Assembly: GCA_937874185.1 (NCBI GenBank)
Contig: CALNAK010000043.1
Location: forward strand, 1 to 5,328
Direction: 5' to 3'
DNA length: 5,328 nt
Origin: an uncultured Lactobacillus sp.
Lineage (GTDB): Bacteria > Bacillota > Bacilli > Lactobacillales > Lactobacillaceae
Positions 1-5,119 of the stretch are shown piece by piece (the first letter of the stretch is position 1; every line of letters starts with the position of its first letter). The position numbers and the translations under genes were made by a program. Below the pieces are notes generated by a model that searched no databases, was not told the DNA's origin, and was given only the letters and a program-made list of their open reading frames with translations.

Positions 1-14
1 TCTAATTCGCCTAA

Positions 15-200
15 AAAACCGATAATTATTTCATTATTCCTATACACAAAAATATCGGCTTCAGAGATGACTTCATCTATCGCTTTTTAGATAATGTCCT
101 CCAAGATAAAAATACTTTGAACTTGGAACAACATGATAGAGATACTACTATTAAAGCTTTCGATAACTTCAAAGATGATTCTACACATACTATCTACTAA
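15..200 (+). pseudogene. 3' remnant of an unrecognised gene (61 codons)
   Basis: A plus-strand frame is open from 15 to a TAA at 198-200. It ends directly at the terminator hairpin, as a genuine gene end would. It encodes an Asp-rich hydrophilic tail that includes IPIHKNIGFRDDFIYRFLDN and ends in STHTIY. The frame is closed upstream by TAA at 12-14 and again at 3-5, and it has no ATG or usable start near its beginning. A run of six A's at 13-18 lies exactly at the break, so a frameshift in a gene that starts left of the window is plausible. The alternative is that the reading frame is fortuitous. I do not recognise the protein family and assign no function. The convergent arrangement with the sucrose genes is the main support. 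Confidence 0.35.
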
Positions 201-233
201 AAAAGGTTAAACCTCGATTGGTTTAACCTTTTT
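200..233. terminator. Bidirectional Rho-independent terminator
   Basis: A perfect 14-bp stem (AAAAAGGTTAAACC at 200-213 against GGTTTAACCTTTTT at 220-233) encloses a 6-base loop. Read on the minus strand it ends in six U's and lies 5 bases beyond the scrB stop codon. Read on the plus strand it ends in five U's, directly after the stop of the 5' gene remnant. It therefore serves as a shared terminator for convergent transcription and marks the end of the sucrose operon. Confidence 0.9.
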
Positions 234-238
234 GATTC

Positions 239-1666
239 TTAAAACTTCACTGCATTCTTATCTAACTGATAAACTGACGCCTGAACTTTCATATCATTCT
301 CAGAAATAACGTTTAACTTGGCTCCGTCACTATAAAATCTTTCTGTGAAGGTTCTTTCCCCGTCATTAACGAATATTTCAATCGAACTGGTATCAACATA
401 TAAATGGAATTTTAACTGTTCACTTTTTGACAAAATTGCTTCGCGTTCAGGATCATCTCCCGAACGATTTAAAACGATTCTATTATTTCTCTTATCATAT
501 ACAACTCTTAAAATTAAATTGTTTTCTTCATTTCTTAGTTCAAAACCGGCCTCATCATTATCTCCAACATTAAGATTTAATTTAGCCTCATAGTTTCTAG
601 AATTAGAAACTATATTCTGATTACCTTTAACCAGGTAATTCTTATTCAATAGTTCTCTGGTTCTTAATTTTTCTAATTCCTTAATTGGTTTCATTTTTAG
701 AATTCCATCTTGATAAATCAATTCTCGTGGAATAGTTAATGCTCCAGCCCAACCATCGGCACTTTCTGGCATTGGACTTTCCCACATATCCATCCAACCA
801 ATAACGATTCTTCGACCATCTGGGGTTAAGGTAGTCTGTGTTGCATAAAAATCATGTCCATTATCTAGTTCATTAAAATCTCCACGTTCAAAATTATTAT
901 CGTTATAACGATAATTGCCTACTAAATAACCTGTTTCATGAAGATTCTTAAAACGTCCTTTATCAGCCTCTATTCCTTGTGGCGACATTAGAAGAAAGTC
1001 ATTATCTCCTAATCTAAAGAAATCTGGACATTCCCACATATAACCTTCTTTTTTTGTGTCTTTTGATTCTGCAACTGGACCTACTAAAATCCAATCAATT
1101 AAATTGTCCGATTTATAAAGTAATACTCGACCCAATTCTTGCTTATTTTGGCTTCCTAATATCAAATACCATTTTCCATTGTTATACCAGACTTTAGGAT
1201 CACGAAAATGTTGAGTATTATCTTCAGGCGCTTGAGATATAATCGGATTATTTTCATATTTTTCAAAATGGATCCCATCTTCACTAATTGCCAAATTTTG
1301 ATTTTGCCAAAAATGATCCGAATCACCATCTCCATAATAATGATGGCCTGTATAAATCAAATACATCTTACCATTATAGACAACTGCACTTCCTGAGAAA
1401 CAGCCATCTTCATCTTCTTTATCTCCAGGAGTAAGTGCTATTGGCAAACTCTCCCAATGTACTAAATCCTTACTTCTAGCGTGTCCCCAATGCATTGGTC
1501 CCCATTTAGAATCATTAGGATAATGCTGATAAAAAATATGATAATATCCTTGAAAATAACAAAAACCATTTGGATCATTAATCCATCCAGATGGTGCCAT
1601 TATATGGTATCCCAATCTATAACGTGTATTATTTAATTTTATCTTTTTACTTTCTACTTCTTGCAT
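239..1666 (-). CDS. scrB: GH32 sucrose / sucrose-6-phosphate hydrolase
   Basis: This is a cytoplasmic glycoside hydrolase of family GH32 that cleaves the beta-fructoside bond of sucrose (or its 6-phosphate) by a retaining mechanism. From the start at 1666 it has 475 residues, the usual length for ScrB/CscA. The three GH32 signatures are intact: WINDPNG with nucleophile Asp31, RDP with Asp156, and ECPD with acid/base Glu212. FSGSA and DFYATQT are also present. The five-blade propeller domain is followed from about residue 340 by a C-terminal beta-sandwich containing SSIEIFVNDGERT. No signal peptide is seen. The frame extends upstream to 1699, but AAGGAG at 1673-1678 lies 6 bases before the ATG at 1666, so that start is preferred. 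It is the last gene of the operon, 10 bp after the symporter. Because the partner carries sugar without phosphorylating it, free sucrose or a short fructo-oligosaccharide is the likelier substrate (inference). Confidence 0.93.
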   Translation of the reverse strand: MQEVESKKIKLNNTRYRLGYHIMAPSGWINDPNGFCYFQGYYHIFYQHYPNDSKWGPMHWGHARSKDLVHWESLPIALTPGDKEDEDGCFSGSAVVYNGKMYLIYTGHHYYGDGDSDHFWQNQNLAISEDGIHFEKYENNPIISQAPEDNTQHFRDPKVWYNNGKWYLILGSQNKQELGRVLLYKSDNLIDWILVGPVAESKDTKKEGYMWECPDFFRLGDNDFLLMSPQGIEADKGRFKNLHETGYLVGNYRYNDNNFERGDFNELDNGHDFYATQTTLTPDGRRIVIGWMDMWESPMPESADGWAGALTIPRELIYQDGILKMKPIKELEKLRTRELLNKNYLVKGNQNIVSNSRNYEAKLNLNVGDNDEAGFELRNEENNLILRVVYDKRNNRIVLNRSGDDPEREAILSKSEQLKFHLYVDTSSIEIFVNDGERTFTERFYSDGAKLNVISENDMKVQASVYQLDKNAVKF

Positions 1667-1672
1667 AAATTT

Positions 1673-1678
1673 CTCCTT
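1673..1678 (-). promoter_or_regulatory. scrB ribosome binding site that decides its start
   Basis: AAGGAG on the minus strand is spaced 6 bases from the ATG at 1666. It overlaps the TAA stop (1677-1679) of the upstream symporter, so translation of the two genes is probably coupled. It argues against the longer start at 1699, which would add 11 residues overlapping the symporter. Confidence 0.85.
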
Positions 1679-2909
1679 AACTTTGAACATGAGCATCAAT
1701 TGAATTTGTTTTAGTTATTTGTGAATCACCCTTTTTCAGAGTAAACACTGATATTACTGCAAAGACACAAACAAAAATACCAAGATATAAATAAGTTATT
1801 TTAAATCCGAGTGAATCATACATTTTACCTACAAGTGAAGATAACCCAATCGTTCCGATCTGACCAAAAAACTGAAAACCAACCAAATATAGAATAGAGG
1901 ATAATCTAGATTCAAAATTGGCATCTAAGTATTTAAATACAGAAACTAACAGAATTGGCAATTCAAACGAGTGAATTAGTTTCATCATTGAAATTAAAAT
2001 TGGTCCATCAACCAAACCTGACCCCGTAATTCGAAATGCCATCAGAAATCCTGCTAGCAAAAGTGAATTACGAGCACCAATTTTATTAACAATCTTTGGT
2101 GCTAAAAACATCATTCCAGCTTCAAGAAAAACTTGGAATGAATTTAAATAACCAAACATTTGATTACCTAATTTCACTGTTGCAAATTGTTCTGCAAAAT
2201 AACGTGGAAATTGTTGATCATAAACCCCATAAACACATGTAATACCTAAAACAAAGATAACAAAGAACCAAAAATCCTTTAACTTAAATAAATTGAAAAC
2301 ATCTTTAACGGTAACTGAATCAGCATTCTTAACTTCAACATCAGTAACTTCAACCTTAGTAGTCAAAATAATTAGGAACATCACAATTGCCGCAATTGAT
2401 GCGATCCAGAAATTATAACTAGGATTTATGTTAAATAATTGTCCCGCAAAAAATGTTGCTACGGCCCAACCTAATGAACCCCACATCCGAGCACGTCCAT
2501 ATTCAAAATCATATTTACGACTGATTTTTTCAATATAAGATTCAACCGCACCACAAGAGGCCAAATATCCAACCCCTAGAAAAATTCCACCTACTATTGC
2601 TCCTATAACTACATTAAATTTTAATAATGGTCCATATACATAAATAAAAAATGGACCTGTGAAAATCAAAATACCGCTTAAATAAACTAGTAAATCTTTA
2701 CGAGTACCTAACTTATCCGAAATATATCCATACAAAGGTTGCATTAACAAAGTGAAAGCTGCGTTAATTCCAAAAATAATCCCTGTTGCTTCACCATTTA
2801 AATGAATTTCTTGACCTAACCAAATTGCAAACAATGAATAACAAGCTGACCAACTGACAAAGAAAAAGAAGAAAAAGGCACTAAGTCTAACATAAGTATT
2901 TTTACGCAT
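1677..2909 (-). CDS. cscB: LacY/CscB-type oligosaccharide:H+ symporter (probable sucrose permease)
   Basis: This is a 410-residue major facilitator superfamily protein of the oligosaccharide:H+ symporter branch, the family of E. coli LacY and CscB and of the same length. About twelve membrane helices can be drawn. Helix 1 holds a run of six Phe (residues 12-17), and the loop after helix 2 has the motif YGYISDKLGTRK (60-71). Residues matching the LacY sugar and proton sites are visible: Glu123 and Arg141 (in VESYIEK and GRARMWG), Asp231 (DQQF), Arg293, Lys310, and His313/Glu316 (IHSFELP). FGYLNSFQVFLEA (252-264) and VFKYLDANFESRLSS resemble CscB from memory. Together with the downstream GH32 gene this favours sucrose over a galactoside, but raffinose or short fructans cannot be excluded. 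ATG 2909 follows AAGGAG at 2919-2924, 9 bases away. It is the first gene after the regulated promoter. Confidence 0.88.
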   Translation of the reverse strand: MRKNTYVRLSAFFFFFFVSWSACYSLFAIWLGQEIHLNGEATGIIFGINAAFTLLMQPLYGYISDKLGTRKDLLVYLSGILIFTGPFFIYVYGPLLKFNVVIGAIVGGIFLGVGYLASCGAVESYIEKISRKYDFEYGRARMWGSLGWAVATFFAGQLFNINPSYNFWIASIAAIVMFLIILTTKVEVTDVEVKNADSVTVKDVFNLFKLKDFWFFVIFVLGITCVYGVYDQQFPRYFAEQFATVKLGNQMFGYLNSFQVFLEAGMMFLAPKIVNKIGARNSLLLAGFLMAFRITGSGLVDGPILISMMKLIHSFELPILLVSVFKYLDANFESRLSSILYLVGFQFFGQIGTIGLSSLVGKMYDSLGFKITYLYLGIFVCVFAVISVFTLKKGDSQITKTNSIDAHVQS

Positions 2910-2918
2910 TATTGATTA

Positions 2919-2924
2919 CTCCTT
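2919..2924 (-). promoter_or_regulatory. cscB ribosome binding site
   Basis: AAGGAG on the minus strand lies 9 bases upstream of the ATG at 2909 and supports that start codon. Confidence 0.8.
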
Positions 2925-2930
2925 ATTTTG

Positions 2931-2946
2931 TGTTAACCGGTTGACA
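2931..2946. promoter_or_regulatory. LacI-family operator O1 (promoter-distal)
   Basis: TGTTAACCGGTTGACA is a 16-bp palindrome with a single mismatched pair. The central CG suits hinge-helix intercalation by LacI-type repressors. It lies about 30-45 bases downstream of the predicted cscB start of transcription, inside the 5' leader. The same AACCGGTT core recurs at 3005-3020, which supports both as sites of the adjacent regulator (inference). Confidence 0.82.
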
Positions 2947-2981
2947 TTTAATTATTAAAAAATAAGCACTTAACAAAGTTT

Positions 2982-3010
2982 ATTGTAAGCGCTTTCACAT
3001 TTTATGTCAA
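2982..3010 (-). promoter_or_regulatory. Promoter of cscB-scrB
   Basis: On the minus strand a perfect -35 TTGACA (3005-3010) is separated by 17 bases from the -10 TACAAT (2982-2987). Transcription should start near 2975, giving a leader of about 65 bases. The -35 lies inside operator O2 and the -10 overlaps the cre site, so both repressors would block RNA polymerase directly. Confidence 0.85.
2984..2997. promoter_or_regulatory. cre site (CcpA catabolite repression)
   Basis: TGTAAGCGCTTTCA matches the cre consensus TGWAARCGYTWNCW at every position and is nearly palindromic. It covers part of the -10 and the spacer of the cscB promoter, so CcpA with HPr-Ser-P is expected to repress the operon when preferred sugars are present (established for such sites, inferred here). 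Confidence 0.88.
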
Positions 3011-3020
3011 CCGGTTATCA
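3005..3020. promoter_or_regulatory. LacI-family operator O2 (overlaps the -35)
   Basis: TGTCAACCGGTTATCA shares the AACCGGTT core with O1 and has two mismatched outer pairs. It contains the -35 hexamer of the cscB promoter and abuts the end of the regulator gene, whose stop is at 3026-3028. Its centre is 74 bp from that of O1, close to seven helical turns. Confidence 0.82.
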
Positions 3021-3025
3021 AAAAT

Positions 3026-4003
3026 TTATACTGTCTTTCCTCTCCAAACCTTAACTGGAAGAACCTTATTTTCCCCAGCATCATTATTAGAAATCCTTGC
3101 TACTAGCATATTTACAGCTGTTTCTGCCATTCGATCAATGGGTTGAATAATTGTCGTTAAATTCGGTAATAAAATTCTTGTAGCTTCTGCTCCATCATAG
3201 CCCACTATTTTCAAGTCTTCAGGTACTTTGTAGCCCAAATCACCAGCAATATCAATGGCTTGAGCAGCATCCACATCATTAGAAATAAACATACCGTCAA
3301 CATCTGGATGTTCTTTAAAAATATTCTTTAGAAATTTAGCTTTTTGCTCATAACTAACATTGAAGTCGACTGTATAAGTTATTGGTTTTAAGCCATATTG
3401 AATCATAGTATCTTCATATGCTTGATATCTTTTTTGAGCTGGAGTTTGTAAAGTTTTTGGTCCATTTGTGTGGATAATCACCTTAGCACCATTTTTTATC
3501 AGTAATTCTGTAGCCATTTTACCGCCCTGATAATTATCGGATGATACTACGGGAATATCATTATTCATAATTCTATCAATTGCAATAATGGGTAAATTAG
3601 CATTTTGATACTCCTTGATACCTTGATTATGGGCTCCAACAATCAACCCATCGACTTGATGTGCCATTAGCTCTCTCAAATATAACTTTTCTTTTTCAGG
3701 ATCATTCATAGAGTCACCAAGTAAAACTTTAAATCCTTTACTAAAAAGCTTTTTTTCCATAGTGGCAACCAATTGTCCAAAAAAGGGATTATTGACTGTT
3801 GGAAAAATCAACCCCACCAATTTTGTTTCCTGCTTAAATAACTGTCTTGCCACAACATTAGGTTGGTAATTTAATTCATCCATCGCATCATGAACTTTTT
3901 TAATTGTTTTCTCACTCAAATAACCCCGTTTATTCATCACCCTTGAAACGGTAGTTTTGGAAACTCCTGCTAATTTCGCTACATCATCTATTTTTGCTTT
4001 CAT
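3026..4003 (-). CDS. scrR: LacI-family sucrose operon regulator (ScrR-like)
   Basis: This is a 325-residue DNA-binding repressor of the LacI/GalR family and of normal length. An N-terminal helix-turn-helix (residues 5-24, IDDVAKLAGVSKTTVSRVMN) is followed by a hinge helix around NVVARQL (49-55). A complete periplasmic-binding-protein-like effector domain runs from about residue 60 (KLVGLIFPTVNNPFFGQL) to GYDGAEATRILLPNLTTI and the C-terminus. The N-terminal wording (VMNKRGYLSEKTIKKV) recalls ScrR of lactic acid bacteria. The frame reaches back to an ATG at 4015 with no ribosome binding site. The ATG at 4003 has GGTGA 4 bases upstream, gives the canonical family N-terminus and is preferred. 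It is transcribed in the same direction as cscB-scrB, with no clear terminator before them, so some read-through is likely. The paired AACCGGTT palindromes are its probable operators. The effector is unknown. Confidence 0.9.
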   Translation of the reverse strand: MKAKIDDVAKLAGVSKTTVSRVMNKRGYLSEKTIKKVHDAMDELNYQPNVVARQLFKQETKLVGLIFPTVNNPFFGQLVATMEKKLFSKGFKVLLGDSMNDPEKEKLYLRELMAHQVDGLIVGAHNQGIKEYQNANLPIIAIDRIMNNDIPVVSSDNYQGGKMATELLIKNGAKVIIHTNGPKTLQTPAQKRYQAYEDTMIQYGLKPITYTVDFNVSYEQKAKFLKNIFKEHPDVDGMFISNDVDAAQAIDIAGDLGYKVPEDLKIVGYDGAEATRILLPNLTTIIQPIDRMAETAVNMLVARISNNDAGENKVLPVKVWRGKTV

Positions 4004-4034
4004 TATTTCACCCATTGGTTATATAACTAATTTA

Positions 4035-4043
4035 ATTATATCA
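4035..4043 (-). promoter_or_regulatory. Extended -10 promoter of scrR
   Basis: The minus strand reads TGATATAAT, a consensus -10 with the TG extension. No good -35 is seen at the usual distance, which an extended -10 can tolerate. Transcription would begin near 4028, leaving about 24 bases before the ATG at 4003 and only about 12 before the longer start at 4015. This also favours the shorter protein. No AACCGGTT operator is visible here, so autorepression through that motif is not supported. Confidence 0.65.
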
Positions 4044-4110
4044 TGCTGTCTTGAAACAAATTTCTTCAACTTATGACAATAATTTAGTAATTTATTTTGA
4101 TAAATTTAAT

Positions 4111-4140
4111 TTGACGTAAAAAAACAGAAAATAGTATCGT
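4111..4140 (+). promoter_or_regulatory. Possible promoter of the scrK remnant
   Basis: TTGACG (4111-4116) and TATCGT (4135-4140) are 18 bases apart on the plus strand, divergent from the scrR promoter. The -35 is good and the -10 is weak (4 of 6). TAATAT at 4142-4147 is an alternative -10 but is badly spaced from this -35. Confidence 0.4.
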
Positions 4141-4149
4141 GTAATATAT

Positions 4150-4163
4150 TGAAAACGATTACC
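4150..4163. promoter_or_regulatory. cre-like site upstream of the scrK remnant
   Basis: TGAAAACGATTACC agrees with the cre consensus at 12 of 14 positions. It lies just downstream of the possible plus-strand promoter and about 10 bases before a strong ribosome binding site, the usual setting for CcpA repression of a sugar gene. Confidence 0.6.
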
Positions 4164-4172
4164 TAAAAATTG

Positions 4173-4213
4173 AAGGAGAGATTACATTGCTAGTAGGAAG
4201 TATTGAGAGAGCG
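4173..4213 (+). pseudogene. scrK: 5' stub of a ROK fructokinase gene (scrK), truncated
   Basis: AAGGAG (4173-4178) is followed 8 bases later by a TTG start (4187-4189) and codons for MLVGSIE, then by unrelated sequence and a stop at 4214. Lactic-acid-bacterial fructokinases of the ROK family typically begin with an M-L-x-GSIEAGGTK pattern, so the homology ends after Glu7, at about 4207. The promoter, the cre-like site and the divergent position beside a ScrR-like regulator all fit a sucrose-locus fructokinase. The rest of the gene is nowhere in the window. ISL3-type sequence begins at the break, so an insertion followed by a deletion is the likely cause. The match is only seven residues long, and the identification leans on context. 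Confidence 0.55.
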
Positions 4214-4744
4214 TAAAATATCTTGTGTAAATGCATAAAAGATTTCTAAATCCATAACCGATACGTTTGAGTTTTTTTATCTTTCCAATGGTCTCTTCAA
4301 GAGGACCATTGGATTATGACATTGTACAACTATTCTGTATATAATTTAAATTCTTATGTAACGTTGAAATAGATGTATTCATAGCGATGCCAATTAGACT
4401 TGAGTGCTTTATATAAACGGGAATGTTTATCATTTATTTTTTTAAGACAACTGATTCTAACTTGATCCAATGCCCGGCTATATAGCTGGACTATATGAAA
4501 TCTATTAACTATTATTTGCGCATTGGGAAAAATTTTATGAATGACCGACTGGTAATTAGCGTTCAAATCAATAGAGACAGTCTTAACTGCTTGTCGTTCT
4601 GACAAGCTATAATTTTTTATAAAGTGTTCAATAATTGTTTTAGACAGTCGATCATGAATAAACTCAATTAGATGATGATGTTTGTGTATCAATAGCTATA
4701 AAAGTAAATATACCGTTAACTGAACGAAATTCAGGGTAGAACAT
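4182..4744 (-). pseudogene. Broken ISL3-family transposase, three fragments
   Basis: Read on the minus strand, a first piece (4744 to about 4686) gives YPEFRSVNGIFTFIAIDTQ. The frame then shifts, and a second piece (4692-4354) carries the core of the DDE_Tnp_ISL3 domain with VKTVSIDLNANYQSVIHKIF, FPNAQIIVNRFHIVQ and a DQVRISCLK segment. It ends in a premature stop after WHRYEYIYFNVT. A third piece (4313-4182) gives the family's C-terminal signature SNGPLEETIGKIKKLKR followed by IGYGFRN. Its last ten codons are the antisense of the scrK stub. Against the usual length of about 430 residues, most of the N-terminal zinc-ribbon/HTH region and roughly 80-90 residues between the second and third pieces are missing. 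The first-to-second junction (near 4680-4692) looks like a small indel, ACA-CAA where T-H-K is expected. No active transposase can be made. Confidence 0.82.
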
Positions 4745-4856
4745 CTAAAGGTATGGATGGTGTCTTTTTGATGTTCTAAAATAGTTTTATTAATAAATGG
4801 TATACATAAATAGAGTTGATGGCAAAATGCCTATCAACTCTATTTATCGTACAGCC
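4208..4856 (-). mobile_element. Decayed ISL3-family insertion sequence
   Basis: The stretch carries only ISL3-type transposase pieces on the minus strand. Its left limit is set where the scrK match ends. Its right limit is set at the outer end of GGCTGTACGATAAATAG (minus strand, 4840-4856), which resembles ISL3-type termini from memory. The left end, read inward (AGAGCGTAAAATATC), matches this only loosely, and no 8-bp flanking direct repeat is present. At about 650 bp it is less than half a full element (about 1.4-1.5 kb). The boundaries are approximate. Confidence 0.65.
4808..4845. repeat. Long inverted repeat just inside the right end of the IS
   Basis: The 17-base arm at 4808-4824 pairs with 4828-4845 around a 3-base loop, with one bulged base in the right arm. 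There is no U-run on either side, so it is not a standard terminator. It lies immediately before where the transposase start would have been. In that position such a hairpin could reduce translation from transcripts entering from outside (inference). Confidence 0.75.
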
Positions 4857-4870
4857 GGCGCTGGTGTCAA
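4843..4870 (-). promoter_or_regulatory. Possible promoter straddling the IS boundary
   Basis: On the minus strand TTGACA (4865-4870) and GATAAA (4843-4848) are 16 bases apart. The -35 lies in the GC-rich flank and the -10 inside the terminal repeat of the IS, so it would be a hybrid promoter created by insertion. It faces only transposase debris. Confidence 0.35.
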
Positions 4871-4990
4871 GATTATGGACAGGTTTTTTCGGCACCGAGA
4901 GTTGCCGGACTCCGAAAATTTTTCAAAACCCGGATTTCAGCTTAAAACGGCGTGATTTCTGGGTGTTTGTGTAGGTGGAACAGGGCCGTA
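4857..4990. other. GC-rich block of unknown origin, no gene seen
   Basis: Of the 140 bases at 4851-4990, 70 are G or C, far above the AT-rich neighbours. It opens with a TGTC...GACA inverted repeat (4865-4881) and contains CGGCACCGAGAGTTGCCG (4890-4907), which can fold with a GAGA loop, inside TTTTCGG/CCGAAAA flanks. No frame on either strand makes a convincing protein. The longest plus-strand candidate is 26 codons with no ribosome binding site. It may be the end of another mobile element or part of a structured RNA. I cannot assign it. Confidence 0.5.
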
Positions 4991-5031
4991 TTTCTAAACT
5001 TCTTTTATGGTTTATTATACCACTTAACAAA

Positions 5032-5076
5032 AAAACAGCCCCCATTATCTACTAGTTAGATAATGGGGGCTGTTTT
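5032..5076 (-). terminator. Strong terminator of the right-hand gene
   Basis: A perfect 20-bp stem (5032-5051 with 5057-5076) with a CTAGT loop contains five consecutive G:C pairs. On the minus strand the stem runs into seven U's (5029-5035), which makes it an excellent terminator for the gene that stops at 5120. On the plus strand it ends in four U's and may also work. Confidence 0.9.
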
Positions 5077-5088
5077 AATCGTCTTTCC

Positions 5089-5117
5089 TAGGGGCGATTA
5101 TATAATAATAGCCCCTA
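5089..5117. repeat. Imperfect hairpin between the stop codon and the terminator
   Basis: On the minus strand TAGGGGC pairs with GCCCCTA, then after one T/C mismatch ATTAT pairs with ATAAT, closing on a TAT loop. This gives thirteen stem positions with one mismatch. It begins 2 bases after the stop codon of the right-hand gene and has no U-run, so it is more likely an RNA-end stabilising structure than a terminator. Confidence 0.6.
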
Positions 5118-5119
5118 TA

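Noticed and set aside
345..593. 82-codon plus-strand open frame
   Set aside because: It lies wholly antisense to the GH32 gene, has no ribosome binding site and a composition typical of a shadow frame.
1208..1396. 62-codon plus-strand open frame
   Set aside because: It is antisense to the catalytic domain of the GH32 gene, with no start signal and no recognisable product.
1667..1699. Longer start for the GH32 gene at 1699
   Set aside because: It would overlap the end of the symporter gene and lacks a ribosome binding site, whereas the ATG at 1666 has AAGGAG 6 bases upstream.
2941..2969. Plus-strand promoter using TTGACA at 2941-2946
   Set aside because: There is no acceptable -10 at 16-18 bases. 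The hexamer is simply the right half of operator O1.
4004..4015. Longer start for the LacI regulator at 4015
   Set aside because: It has no ribosome binding site and would leave a leader of only about 12 bases after the extended -10. The ATG at 4003 gives the canonical family N-terminus.
4285..4312. Hairpin CCAATGGTC...GACCATTGG as a terminator
   Set aside because: There is no U-run on the correct side for either strand, and the palindrome is explained by the codons for the conserved SNGPLEET motif of the transposase.
4889..4907. tracrRNA-like string GGCACCGAGA near a T-run
   Set aside because: The T-run lies on the wrong side, there is no anti-repeat, and no CRISPR array or cas gene is present in the window.
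4875..4955. 26-codon plus-strand frame starting MDRFFRHRELPDSE
   Set aside because: It has no ribosome binding site, very short length and no recognised homology. It is not supported as a gene.
4971..4990. T-box-like motif (AGGTGGAAC)
   Set aside because: It only partly resembles the T-box antiterminator sequence. There is no specifier stem and no plus-strand gene downstream of the following terminator.
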